Shown: positions 48,249-57,782 of the stretch, in pieces
Layout of the letters: each line of letters begins with the position of its first letter
Position numbering within the stretch: the first letter of the stretch is position 1
Source: Rubrivivax sp.
Lineage (GTDB): Bacteria > Pseudomonadota > Gammaproteobacteria > Burkholderiales > Burkholderiaceae_C
Direction: 5' to 3'
Assembly: GCA_030680415.1 (NCBI GenBank)
Contig: JAUXVE010000134.1
Span: forward strand, 1-64,000
DNA length: 64,000 bases
Notes under the pieces: model-generated
The model's database searches: none
What the model was told of the DNA's origin: nothing
Seen by the model: the letters and a program-made list of their open reading frames with translations, nothing else
Position numbers and translations under genes: made by a program

Positions 48249-51200
48249 TCAAACGTCCCGCAGCAACTCGCGCAGATCGTCGGCGCGCAGGGCTTGCGCC
48301 TGGTCCTGCCCTTCGAGGATGCCATCGGCCAGGCTGCGCTTGTCGTGGTGCAGCGCGACGATGCGCTCTTCTATCGAGCCGGCGGTGACGAGCCGGTACA
48401 CGGTCACCGGGCGCTGCTGGCCGATGCGGTGGGCGCGGCCCATGGCCTGGTCTTCGGCGGCCGGGTTCCACCAGGGGTCGACGATGATCACGTAGTCGGC
48501 CGCGGTCAGGTTGAGGCCGAAGCCGCCGGCCTTCAGGCTGATCAGGAACAGCTCGCCCTCGCCGCGCTGGAAGGCGGCCACGCGACGGGCGCGGTCGGCG
48601 GCCGGCGTGCTGCCGTCCAGGTATTGATAGGCCAGGCCGGCGCTGTCGAGCCGCTCGGCGAGCAGCTTCAGGAAGTCGGTGAACTGGCTGAACACCAGCG
48701 CCTTGTGGCGGCCTTCGACGAGCTCGCCGGCGAGCTGGCCGAACTCATGCACCTTGGCGCCGACGATGCCGCAGTCCGGTGCCGCCAGCCGCGGGTCGCA
48801 GGCGGCGCGGCGCAGCCGCATCAACTCGGCCAGCATGTGGAAGGCGGCCGGTCCCGCGCCGGCGCCGGCGGTGGCTTCGGCCACGCGCTCGATGGCGCGG
48901 CGCCGCAAGGCCTCGAGAAAGACCCGTTCCTCGGGGCCGGGCTCGACGCGGTGGACGATCTCGGTGCGCGGCGGCAGGTCGGTCAGTACCTGCACCTTGG
49001 TGCGCCTGAGCAGGAAGGGTGAGATCAGGCGCCTCAGGCGCTGGCGTGCCGCGTCGTCGTGTTCGCGCTCGATGGCCGCGGCAAAACGCTCGTTGAAGCG
49101 GGTTTGCGAACCCAGCAGGCCGGGGTTGAGGATGTTCATCAGCGACCACAGGTCGGCGAGGCGGTTTTCCACCGGCGTGCCGCTGAGCGCCAGCCGAAAG
49201 CCGGCGCGCAGGCCACCGATCGACCTGGCGCGCTTGGTGGCGGCGTTCTTCAGCGCCTGCGCTTCGTCGAGCACCAGCGTGGCCCACTCGCGCGCGGCAA
49301 AGGCGTCGATCTCGCGTTGCGCCAGTGCGTACGAGGCCACCAGCAGGTCGCCGGGGCCGGCGTCCTGCAGCGCCTGCGCGCGCTCGCCTTCGCCGTAGAC
49401 CACGACGCGCAGCGTGGGCGCGAAGCGCATCGCTTCGGCGGCCCAGTTGGCGCATACCGAGGTCGGTGCGATGACCAATGCCGGGCCGAGCGCGGCGCGA
49501 TGCAGCAGCAGCGCCAGCGTCTGCACGGTCTTGCCCAGGCCCATGTCGTCGGCCAGGCAGGCGCCCAGGCCGGCATGGGCCAGCCGGGCCAGCCAGACAA
49601 AGCCTTCGGCCTGGTAGCCACGCAACTCGGCCTGCAGGGTGGCTGGCAGCGCGGGCTGCAGCGCGGCGGCTTCGTCGAAGCGGCGCAGGCGATCGGTCCA
49701 GCCGCGGTCGCCCGTGAGGGGCTGGCCGTCCAGCGTCTCGGCCAGCCACGCCGCGGCCGCAACAGGCAGCCGCAAACCCTGCTTGTCGGTTTCGGCCAGG
49801 GCCTGCAGGTCGGCGAGCTGGCGGCGCAATTGTTCGGTCAGCGCCAGGTACTCGCCCTGGCCCAGGGCGACGAAGCGGCCGCGGCCCGAGGCGTCGGCGA
49901 GCTGCATCAGGCGTTGCAGGCTGAGCACGCGCTCCTCGTCGACCTGCACCTTGCCGTCCAGCGCCAGCCAGTCGACGCCGCTGCTGACGCCGATCTGCAC
50001 CGCGGCGTGGCCGAGCGTGATCACGCGCACCGGTTTGCCGCGTGGCCAGTCCAGCGCCGCCACCGCCGGCAGCGCGGCCAGGCGTTCGAGCGCGGTGAGG
50101 GCCTGTTCGGGGTCTTCGAGCAGCCAGCTGCAATCGGCGTCGTCGTGCAGAAAGGGCAATGCCTCCTGCACTTGCGCCAGGTGCGCCAGTTCCACCTTCA
50201 GATCGCGCTGGGTGGCCAGGCTCAGGCCCTCGTGCAGCGTGATGACGCGCGCGCGGCCCAGGCCGGGCGCGATCTGCGGCCCGAAGCTGCCGAAGGGCTG
50301 CACCACCAGGCGCAGATGCAGCGCGTCGCCCTGCGGGCTGAGCTGGGCGCGCAGCCGGTTGTCGCCGGGCACCTCCTGGCCGGCGGCGGCGTCGCTGTGG
50401 AGCTGGAAGTGGCCGGCCAGCACACGCAGCGCGGTGTCGAGCTCGGCCTTGGCCTGCACCGGCACCGCCCACCGCTTGCGCACCAGTTCGGCGACGCGGC
50501 GCTGGGCCGGGCTGACGCGCACCAGGCGCGCCCGATCGGCGCTGTCGCGAAAGATGCGCAAGGCGTTGCGGCGTTCGATCTCGGCGTGTTCGCGGTCGGG
50601 ATCGACGTCGTCCAGTTCGGGGTCGTCGCCCGACAGCAGCGTGTCGGCGAGGTGGAAGACGAAGGCCTCGCTGCCGTCGCTCGCGCGCTGGCGCTGCACC
50701 TCGAGCATCGGCAGGCCCTCGCGCAGGTCCACCGGCTGCAGGGGCGCATCGGCGAAGACCACCGCAGGGTGGCCGACCAGGGCCATGACGGCACCGGCCG
50801 CGTTCAGCCACAGGTCGTTGCGCGACCAGGCTGAGCTTTCGATGTTGCGCGCCACGGCGGCGTCGCGGGCGTCGAGCACGGTGGACTTCTTCAGCCGCGC
50901 CAGCGACACCGTTTTGGGTTTGCCCGGGCCGCGCGCGCCGGCCGTGCGCTCGAAGGCGGTGAGCGCGACGACACGGCCGTCGCCGTCGAGCTCGAGCTGC
51001 CATTGCAGGGTGACGGGGTTGGTGGCGGCGCTCGCCCTGGGCGCGCTGCCGCCCAGCGCACTGATCGCCGCCAGTGCATCGCGCCAGACTTCGCGGGCGG
51101 CGCCGAAATAGCGCACCGGCCAGACCTCGGGCAAGCCGCCGGCGGTGCCGCCGGCGCGATCGGGCACGGGCAGGTCCAGCCGCTCGCACGCCTGGCGCAC

Positions 51201-52565
51201 CAGATCGGCCTTCCAGTGCCAGCCCAGCTCATGCAGCGCACGCACGGTGTCGCGCACCGACTCGGCGTGCCAGCGCAGCGGCTCCTGGCCCAGCCAGGCG
51301 GCCAGGATCAAGGTGTTGGCATTGCGGTCATGACCCCAGGGGTTGCCGCCCGCGTCGCGCCAGGTCAGCGCCACCGGCTGCAGCTCGGCGTCGCCCAGGC
51401 GCACCTTGAGCACATGCGCCCACTGCCCCCAGCCGCCGTTGGCCGCTGGCGTGCGCGAGCCCGACTCGCCGATGGCGAAACGCACCGCCGTGGTCCAGCT
51501 GAGCGGGTCGTCGGCGGCCATCAGCGACAACAGGTACCACTGCGCCAGGCCGTAAGGCGCCAGGCCGCGGCGCGCTCCGGTGGCCTTGCCGGCGTCCTTC
51601 AGCGCCTGGTTGAAGGCCGGTGCGGCCTCGGCAAAGCGCCCCTGCCAGGCCAGCCGGCCGGCGGCCAGCAGCGCCAGTGCCGGTGCGCCGGCGAGGCCTT
51701 GCACGGCGGCCAGACTCCCCGGCAGGTCGCCGCGGTGCAGCCGTCGTTCGGCGGCCTTCAACCGCAGTGGCACCGGCACGCCGACCGCAGCGGCCCCGGT
51801 CAGCCGCGAGTCGATCCAGGGATCGAGGTGCTTCCACAGCGGTGCACCGGTGTCGTAGGCCGACGCCACCTGCACCAGCAGGGTGTCGCGCAGACCGCTG
51901 TGCATGCGATCGAGCAGCTCGGGCATGAAGGGCGTGACCAGCGCCTGGGCCAGCACCTCGACCGTGGCGGCGCTGCCGAGCTGTCGCATGACGGCGTGCT
52001 GCCACTCGGTCAAGCTCATGCCGGCGAACAGGGCCAGGCGGGCAAAGGCCACCCTTTCCTCGTCGTCCTGCAGGTAGGGCATGGGCACGTCGCCGCCCAT
52101 GCCGCCGTGGCCGCGCGCAGCGTGGGCCCAGGCCCGCCACGCCAGCGCGCTGTCGGGCGCGGCCAGCAGGCCCGGCAAGGCCTGGTCGCGCTGTGCGCGC
52201 GGCACGTCGAAGCCCTGGCGCTCGCGACTGACGACACGTTCCTGGCGGATCAACTGGCTCAGCCCACGGTGCAGCTCGGCGTGGTTGAACAGCGTGCCGC
52301 GTGTGGTCTTGCGCTCCAGCAAGCGCAGGAAAGCCATGATGAAGCTGATGCCGCGCGCGCAGCCGGCCAGCACCAGCGCGTCGTGCAGGGTCTGCAGTTC
52401 GGCGTCGTCGAGCGTACGCACCAGCGCTTGCGGCGTCGGCGCGTCCCGCGCCGGCACGAACGGCGGCGCGGCCCTCTGCACCTGGTCCAAAATGAGAGGT
52501 TCGCCGCGCAGGTTGACGTACAGCGGTGGCATCCCACCCTGCAGGGGTTTGTTCTTGCTGCTCAT
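48249..52565 (-). CDS. large SNF2-family helicase-like ATPase
   Basis: A 1438-residue protein. The first ~900 residues lack recognisable motifs and resemble the variable N-terminal part of bacterial SNF2 proteins. The ATPase is C-terminal: Walker A in LADDMGLGKTVQTLAL (about residue 1003), box II as DEAQ (about 1098), LSGTPVENRLADLWSLM, then ALVFSQFTDFLKLL and the motif VI segment MGRAHRIGQQRPVTVYRL. SNF2 proteins translocate on DNA to move or remove bound proteins. No methylase or nuclease neighbour suggests a defence system. ATG 52565 is chosen because similarity begins there. Confidence 0.9.
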   Translation of the reverse strand: MSSKNKPLQGGMPPLYVNLRGEPLILDQVQRAAPPFVPARDAPTPQALVRTLDDAELQTLHDALVLAGCARGISFIMAFLRLLERKTTRGTLFNHAELHRGLSQLIRQERVVSRERQGFDVPRAQRDQALPGLLAAPDSALAWRAWAHAARGHGGMGGDVPMPYLQDDEERVAFARLALFAGMSLTEWQHAVMRQLGSAATVEVLAQALVTPFMPELLDRMHSGLRDTLLVQVASAYDTGAPLWKHLDPWIDSRLTGAAAVGVPVPLRLKAAERRLHRGDLPGSLAAVQGLAGAPALALLAAGRLAWQGRFAEAAPAFNQALKDAGKATGARRGLAPYGLAQWYLLSLMAADDPLSWTTAVRFAIGESGSRTPAANGGWGQWAHVLKVRLGDAELQPVALTWRDAGGNPWGHDRNANTLILAAWLGQEPLRWHAESVRDTVRALHELGWHWKADLVRQACERLDLPVPDRAGGTAGGLPEVWPVRYFGAAREVWRDALAAISALGGSAPRASAATNPVTLQWQLELDGDGRVVALTAFERTAGARGPGKPKTVSLARLKKSTVLDARDAAVARNIESSAWSRNDLWLNAAGAVMALVGHPAVVFADAPLQPVDLREGLPMLEVQRQRASDGSEAFVFHLADTLLSGDDPELDDVDPDREHAEIERRNALRIFRDSADRARLVRVSPAQRRVAELVRKRWAVPVQAKAELDTALRVLAGHFQLHSDAAAGQEVPGDNRLRAQLSPQGDALHLRLVVQPFGSFGPQIAPGLGRARVITLHEGLSLATQRDLKVELAHLAQVQEALPFLHDDADCSWLLEDPEQALTALERLAALPAVAALDWPRGKPVRVITLGHAAVQIGVSSGVDWLALDGKVQVDEERVLSLQRLMQLADASGRGRFVALGQGEYLALTEQLRRQLADLQALAETDKQGLRLPVAAAAWLAETLDGQPLTGDRGWTDRLRRFDEAAALQPALPATLQAELRGYQAEGFVWLARLAHAGLGACLADDMGLGKTVQTLALLLHRAALGPALVIAPTSVCANWAAEAMRFAPTLRVVVYGEGERAQALQDAGPGDLLVASYALAQREIDAFAAREWATLVLDEAQALKNAATKRARSIGGLRAGFRLALSGTPVENRLADLWSLMNILNPGLLGSQTRFNERFAAAIEREHDDAARQRLRRLISPFLLRRTKVQVLTDLPPRTEIVHRVEPGPEERVFLEALRRRAIERVAEATAGAGAGPAAFHMLAELMRLRRAACDPRLAAPDCGIVGAKVHEFGQLAGELVEGRHKALVFSQFTDFLKLLAERLDSAGLAYQYLDGSTPAADRARRVAAFQRGEGELFLISLKAGGFGLNLTAADYVIIVDPWWNPAAEDQAMGRAHRIGQQRPVTVYRLVTAGSIEERIVALHHDKRSLADGILEGQDQAQALRADDLRELLRDV

Positions 52566-52764
52566 GGGGGTTTGTACCGCAGCCGAGACGGGCGCCGAGC
52601 CGGGTCGTGGCGGTACCGGAGATGTGACCAGATGACTTCTGTGGGGCGCATTCTGCGCAATTGTGCTGGCTGCGGCCCAGCACACAGCCCAAGGGGGGCC
52701 AGCCCTGGCGCCGACGGCCACGGTCTGCACTCCCGCCGCCCGGAGAGGAAGCTCGAGCCGTGCC

Positions 52765-53790
52765 CTACAGCCGCCGCACCTTGATCGTGTAGTCGCCCAT
52801 CCCGCTGGCCTTGTTGTAGTGGCGCAGCTGCGCCCAGTACTCGCCGGGGATGAGGTCGGCGACGATGCGCGCATTGGTGTTCAGGCCCGAGTCGTCGTCC
52901 TCGGCGATCAGCGCCGTGGGGCTGTCGGGGCCGAAGAGCTTCATCACCACGTCGGTCGGGCCTGCGGTGTCGACGACGTGCTTGCCCGCGGTCTTGACGG
53001 TGAACCTGAACAGGTCTTCCTCGCCCACCTTGCCGATGGCCGCCGCCGTGCGCTTGCGTGCACCCACCACCAGCGCCGTGGCACTGTCCACCGTGGGCGC
53101 CTTCTTCGGGTACATCCTGGCGCCGGCGATGAACTGCCTGTCCATCGCCGACAGCACCTCGTTGGCCTCGGTGCCGATGCCGTTGCTCGTCCATTCGGCC
53201 GGAAAGAAGTACAGCATGATCGACTGCGGGTCGAAGTTGGTGCCGTTGACCTGGTCGGCGCGGTAGCGGAACAGGATGTTGTGGCGTGTCGTCTGCTCGT
53301 CCCAGAAGTTGGGCGAACCGGCCATCTCGCGAATCACCACGGCCTCGTTCCACTGGATGCCGCCGGCCGGGTTCTGGTGCTCGTGCGCCAGCCCGATGGC
53401 ATGGCCGAACTCGTGTGCCGCCGTGCCGCCGTCCAGGAAACCCAGGTTCATGGTGGCTTCATTGCGCGGGATGCTGCGGCCATCGGTGCCGACGTACGAC
53501 CAGGCGCCGTCGTTGGCGTCGAAGGCGATGCGGATCTCGGCATCGGGCGCGTTGTTGAAGTCGAACTTGAGGTTGGCCACCGCCTCCCACCAGCCGGCCT
53601 GTTCGCGCGCCTTGGCGCGTTGCGCCGCCGTGCCGCCGATGAAGCGCACGCGCAGCGTGCTGCCGTTCATCCACGTCTTGCCCAGCGGCGATACACCACG
53701 CAGGCGGCCGCCACGCCTCTCGGTCAGCTGCGGGCGCAGCAGTTCGCGCGGCAGGATGCGGTCGACGCAGACGTGCGGGTGCAGGCTCAT
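52765..53790 (-). CDS. astacin/matrixin-like metalloprotease with PPC-like domain
   Basis: A 341-residue metzincin-type protein. HEFGHAIGLAH (residues 126-136) provides the three zinc His and the Glu; a Met-turn candidate is SIMLYFF at about residue 187. The N-terminal part GKTWMNGSTLRVRFIGG and the NLKFDFNN segment fit the family. Residues 250-341 resemble a bacterial pre-peptidase C-terminal domain (EEDLFRFTVKTAGKHVVDTA). No signal peptide is evident from ATG 53790, so export, if any, uses another route. Confidence 0.85.
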   Translation of the reverse strand: MSLHPHVCVDRILPRELLRPQLTERRGGRLRGVSPLGKTWMNGSTLRVRFIGGTAAQRAKAREQAGWWEAVANLKFDFNNAPDAEIRIAFDANDGAWSYVGTDGRSIPRNEATMNLGFLDGGTAAHEFGHAIGLAHEHQNPAGGIQWNEAVVIREMAGSPNFWDEQTTRHNILFRYRADQVNGTNFDPQSIMLYFFPAEWTSNGIGTEANEVLSAMDRQFIAGARMYPKKAPTVDSATALVVGARKRTAAAIGKVGEEDLFRFTVKTAGKHVVDTAGPTDVVMKLFGPDSPTALIAEDDDSGLNTNARIVADLIPGEYWAQLRHYNKASGMGDYTIKVRRL

Positions 53791-54028
53791 GGCGGTCTCC
53801 TGGGGCGTGGTTCGGGCGGCCTTGACTATAGGCACACGAGGGCGACGCGGCCAGCGCATGCGCCCCGCGGCCCCTAGTTCGAAGCGCCGCGCCGGGCAGT
53901 ACGCGGGCGCGCGCTCAAGGCCGGCCATCAGGCGCCGATTGCTGGGCGCAGCGCCGCTCGCTCCGGCTTGGCGCCTGCGTAGCGCCCGTGCGGCAACGCC
54001 GCGGCCGGGCTGCAGCCACAATCCCGGC

Positions 54029-56374
54029 ATGCCTTTCCCATCGTCTGTGCGCCCGCTGTCGGCGCTGGCTGTGCTGTGGCTCGCCACGGCGGCCCTGGCC
54101 CAGACGGCCGCCGAAATCCGCCCGGCCGCAGTGGCTGACTCGGCGTCGGCGCCAGCGGCGGCCGCGCCGCCGCGCGCCGTCGCGCCAGCGGCTTCGGCAC
54201 CCAGCCGCTCACCCCCGGCCGGCGCCGGCCAGCGGGTCGAGATCCTCGGCGGCCGCGAATCCGACATCGAACAGCGCCGCCAGTCCACGGCGGCCAAGAT
54301 CGTCATCGGCCGCGACGAGATCGAGAAGTTCGGCGACGCCACGGTGGGCGAGGTGCTGCGCCGACTGCCCGGCATCACCACCCCCGGCGCGCCCGGCCGC
54401 GGCGGTGCGCCGCGCATGCGCGGCTTGGGCGGTGGCTTCACGCAGTTGCTGATCGACGGCCAGCGCATCCCGCCCGGCTTCAGCCTGGACTCGCTGACGC
54501 CCGAGCAGATCGAACGCATCGAGGTGTTGCGTGCGCCGACCGCCGAGACCGGCGCGCGGGCGATTGCCGGCACCATCAACATCATCACGCGCGAAGGCTA
54601 CCGGCGGCGCCTGAACGACTGGCGCATCAGCACCGGCGTGCAAAACGGCCGCCCCTCGCTGGGCAGCTTCTGGTCGCACAACGACAACGCCGGCAAGCTG
54701 ACCTACACGCTGTCGGCCGGCCTGTTCGCCAACCAGCGGCTGAGCAGCAACCACACCGACACCCAGGTCACCGACGCCGACAGCGGCACGCTGCTCGAAG
54801 ACCGCAGCAGCGCCAGCAGCAGCCAGGGCCGCAACCAGGGCCTGAACCTGAACGCGCGGCTGCAGTGGCGCTTGGGTGAAGCCGGCGATGTGCTGACGCT
54901 GATGCCCGGCGTGTATGCCAGCCGCAGCGAGGGCAGCTACACCTTCGACGTCGACGAACGCCTGCGCCGCGCCGTCACGCCCGAACTGGCCGACCGCGGC
55001 AGCGGCGGCAATCACAACAGCTTCGTCGGGCCGCGGCTGATGCTGCAGTACCGCCAGCGGGTCGGTGACTGGCGGCTGGAAGGCGGCGGCAACGTGCGCG
55101 AGTCGCGTGCGCGCGCGGACAGCAGCCGCGACGAACGGCGCGCCGATGGCAGCGTGCTGCGCACGCAGGAAGACCGCTCCTTGTCGCGCGAGCGCGCTTT
55201 GAGTCTCAACGCCAAGGGCAGCCGCCTGCTCGGCGGCGCCGGCAGCGAGCACAGCCTGGTGCTGGGCGCCGAGGCCGAGGCCGCGCGCCGCGACGACACG
55301 CGCACGAGGCTGGAGGACGGCCAGCTCGCGCTGACCGATTTCGGCGAGACCTTCGAGGCCGGCACGCTGCGCCTGGCGGCGTTCTCGCAGGACGAGTGGA
55401 ACCTCACGCCGCAGTGGGCGCTGCACGCCGGCCTGCGCTGGGAAGGCATCACCACGCAAGGCGACGACGGCCTGGGCCACCGCCCCGAGAACCGCAACGG
55501 CGTGTGGACGCCGCTGGTGCATGTGTTGTGGAAGCCCGACCCGAAGACGCGCGACCAGGTGCGCCTGAGCCTGACGCGCAGTTGGCGCGCGCCGGCCACG
55601 GCCGCGCTCATCGGCCGCCCCAACATCACGCGGCTGTACGACCCGGCGCGGGGCAGCAACACCGAGACCAGCCCCGACAGCGCCGGCAACCCGAACCTGC
55701 AGCCCGAGTTGGCCACGGGTGTGGACCTGGCCTTCGAGCGCTACCTCGACGGTGGTGGCCTGCTCAGCGCCAACCTGTTCCAGCGCCGCATCAGCGACCT
55801 CATGCGCGGCGTCACGCTGCTCGAAGAAGTGTCGTGGAGCCCCCACCCGCGCTGGGTGCGGCGCACGCGCAACATCGGCAACGCCACCACGCAGGGCATC
55901 GAACTGGAAGCCAAGTTCCGGCTCGACCAGGTGCTGGCCGATACGCCGCCGGTGGAGTTGCGCGCCAATGTCTCGCTCTACCGCTCGCGGGTCGACGGCG
56001 TCCCCGGCCCCGACAACCGGCTCGACGAACAGGCCAGGGGCACCGTCAACCTGGGCGCCGACTACCGCTTGCGCGGCACGCCGCTCACGCTGGGCGGCAA
56101 CCTCAACTGGGTGCCGGCCACGACCACCCGGCTGGCCGCCGACCAGACCACCCGCACCACCACCAAGGGCCAGTGGGACCTGTTTGCGGTATGGGCCTTC
56201 AGCCCGCAAGTCGGCCTGCGCCTGATGGCCAACAACCTGCTGCCTCGCGAGTACTCGACCACCAGCCTGAACGACAGCGACAACCCGGCCAGCGGGCTGG
56301 TCGAGCGCAGCCGTGTCGTCAGCGCTGGTCCCAGCTACACGAACTGGCAGCTGCGGCTGGAACTCAAGCTGTAG
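54029..56374 (+). CDS. TonB-dependent outer-membrane receptor
   Basis: A 781-residue receptor. A signal peptide (LAVLWLATAALAQ) is followed by an Ala/Pro-rich linker (about residues 30-70), a plug domain with RRLPGITTPGAPGRGGAPRM and GGGFTQLLIDGQRIPPGF, and a beta-barrel to the end. The barrel ends LRLELKL, without the usual terminal aromatic. The ligand is unknown; there is no siderophore gene nearby. ATG 54029 gives the only good signal peptide. Confidence 0.9.
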   Translation: MPFPSSVRPLSALAVLWLATAALAQTAAEIRPAAVADSASAPAAAAPPRAVAPAASAPSRSPPAGAGQRVEILGGRESDIEQRRQSTAAKIVIGRDEIEKFGDATVGEVLRRLPGITTPGAPGRGGAPRMRGLGGGFTQLLIDGQRIPPGFSLDSLTPEQIERIEVLRAPTAETGARAIAGTINIITREGYRRRLNDWRISTGVQNGRPSLGSFWSHNDNAGKLTYTLSAGLFANQRLSSNHTDTQVTDADSGTLLEDRSSASSSQGRNQGLNLNARLQWRLGEAGDVLTLMPGVYASRSEGSYTFDVDERLRRAVTPELADRGSGGNHNSFVGPRLMLQYRQRVGDWRLEGGGNVRESRARADSSRDERRADGSVLRTQEDRSLSRERALSLNAKGSRLLGGAGSEHSLVLGAEAEAARRDDTRTRLEDGQLALTDFGETFEAGTLRLAAFSQDEWNLTPQWALHAGLRWEGITTQGDDGLGHRPENRNGVWTPLVHVLWKPDPKTRDQVRLSLTRSWRAPATAALIGRPNITRLYDPARGSNTETSPDSAGNPNLQPELATGVDLAFERYLDGGGLLSANLFQRRISDLMRGVTLLEEVSWSPHPRWVRRTRNIGNATTQGIELEAKFRLDQVLADTPPVELRANVSLYRSRVDGVPGPDNRLDEQARGTVNLGADYRLRGTPLTLGGNLNWVPATTTRLAADQTTRTTTKGQWDLFAVWAFSPQVGLRLMANNLLPREYSTTSLNDSDNPASGLVERSRVVSAGPSYTNWQLRLELKL

Positions 56375-56423
56375 TGGCGCCGGGCACCGCCCGCCGCCTT
56401 GTGCCACAGTGGCGGCCCGTTTG

Positions 56424-56690
56424 AGAGGTTGAGAGGCCATCCCATGCACCCGCGTAAGCCCCCAGAGCAGTCCCGATCAAGGCGCAAAGCGCAGCCGGGG
56501 TTGGGCCCCGGCGAGCATTTGCAACGCCGAGCGGGCCTGCTCTGGGGGCTTACCCGAAGGGCCGGGGCGGCCAAGGGCGCTGGGGGGTGTTGCGCCGCTT
56601 GCCCAGGCGGACGCCTGGGCCGCGCGTCGCGCCTACCCCAGCGCCCTTGGCCGCCCCGGCGCGGGTGCATGGGATGGCCTCTCAACCTCT
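56424..56690. repeat. 267-bp nested palindrome able to fold as a three-way junction
   Basis: The outer arms 56424-56454 and 56660-56690 are 31-bp perfect complements. Inside are two side-by-side stems: 56455-56470 with 56537-56552 (16 bp, TAAGCCCCCAGAGCAG) and 56561-56585 with 56636-56660 (25 bp). Each encloses a further hairpin: GCCGGGG-TTGGG-CCCCGGC (56494-56512) and GCCCAGGCG-GA-CGCCTGGGC (56601-56620). It fills the gap between the TonB receptor and gshB; its right end leads directly into the GAGGAG ribosome site of gshB. No significant ORF is expected. It looks like a mobile non-coding element. Confidence 0.9.
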
Positions 56691-56702
56691 GAGGAGACGC
56701 GC

Positions 56703-57689
56703 GTGAAACTGCTTTTCGTTGCCGACCCGCTGGAGTCGTTCAAGACCTACAAGGACAGCACCTACGCCATGATGCGCGAGGCGGCGTCGCGCGGCCACAC
56801 GCTGATGGCCTGCCGGGCCGAAGACCTGCGCTGGCAGCGCGGCGAAACGGTGCTGGGTTTCGTGCGCGACATCGAGCTCACCGGTGACGCCGTTGCGTGG
56901 TTCCGCGCCGCGCAGCAGGGCGCCGACGCGCGGGCGCAGCCGCTGTGCGAGGTGGACGCGGTGCTCATGCGCAAGGACCCGCCCTTCGACAGCGAGTACT
57001 TCTACGCCACGCATCTGCTGAGCCAGGCCGAACGCGAAGGCGCCCGCGTCTTCAACCGGCCGGCGGCGCTGCGCGAGCACCCGGAGAAGCTCGCCATCCT
57101 GGAGTTCCCGCAGTTCATCGCGCCGACGCTGGTGACGCGCGACGCCGCCGACATCCGGCGCTTCCATGCCGAGCACCGCGACATCATCCTGAAGCCGCTC
57201 GACGGCATGGGCGGCATGGGCATCTTCCGCGTCGGACCCGACGGCCTGAACCTCGGCAGCATCAGCGAGACGCTGAATCGCGGCGGTGCGATGACGGTGA
57301 TGGTGCAGAAGTACCTGCCGGAGATCGTCGAGGGCGACAAGCGCGTGCTCGTCATCGGCGGCGAAGCGGTGCCCTACGCGCTGGCACGCATCCCGCAAGG
57401 CAGCGAGATCCGCGGCAACCTGGCCGTCGGCGGCAAGGGCGTGGCGCAGCCGCTGAGCGCGCGCGACCACGAGATCGCCAGCACGCTGGGCCCCGTCCTC
57501 GCCGCGCGCGGCCTGTTGCTGGTGGGGCTGGACGTGATCGGCGAGAGCCTGACCGAGATCAACGTCACCAGCCCGACGGGATTCGCCGAGATCACGCAGC
57601 AAAGCGGCTTTCAGGTCGCCCGGCGCTTCATCGACGCGCTCGAGGCGGCGCTGCACGCCAGCCCCGGCCGCGGCGCCGCCGGAACTTGA
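56703..57689 (+). CDS. gshB: glutathione synthetase
   Basis: A 328-residue ATP-grasp ligase that adds glycine to gamma-glutamylcysteine. Diagnostic blocks: MKLLFVADPLESFKTYKDST, MRKDPPFDSEYFYATHLL, RDIILKPLDGMGGMGIFRV, VGLDVIGESLTEINVTSPTG. The start is GTG 56703 with GAGGAG upstream at the edge of the palindromic element. gshA is not in the window. Length is normal for the family. Confidence 0.97.
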   Translation: MKLLFVADPLESFKTYKDSTYAMMREAASRGHTLMACRAEDLRWQRGETVLGFVRDIELTGDAVAWFRAAQQGADARAQPLCEVDAVLMRKDPPFDSEYFYATHLLSQAEREGARVFNRPAALREHPEKLAILEFPQFIAPTLVTRDAADIRRFHAEHRDIILKPLDGMGGMGIFRVGPDGLNLGSISETLNRGGAMTVMVQKYLPEIVEGDKRVLVIGGEAVPYALARIPQGSEIRGNLAVGGKGVAQPLSARDHEIASTLGPVLAARGLLLVGLDVIGESLTEINVTSPTGFAEITQQSGFQVARRFIDALEAALHASPGRGAAGT

Positions 57690-57782
57690 TCTGCGTCGGC
57701 GGCACGGAGGCTGACCTCTGCTAGCGTGACACGGCCGGGGCGCGGCAACGGGGGCGTTGGCCCGCCGGCGTGGGAGTCAGAC

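Noticed and set aside
48122-48388. Short plus-strand open frame upstream of the SNF2 gene end
   Set aside because: No similarity that I recognise, no ribosome site, and it runs into the antisense of the helicase gene.
56424-56692. 97-residue open frame within the palindromic element
   Set aside because: Its sequence is dictated by the nested inverted repeats, both strands give similar Arg/Pro/Gly-rich peptides, and no ribosome site precedes it.
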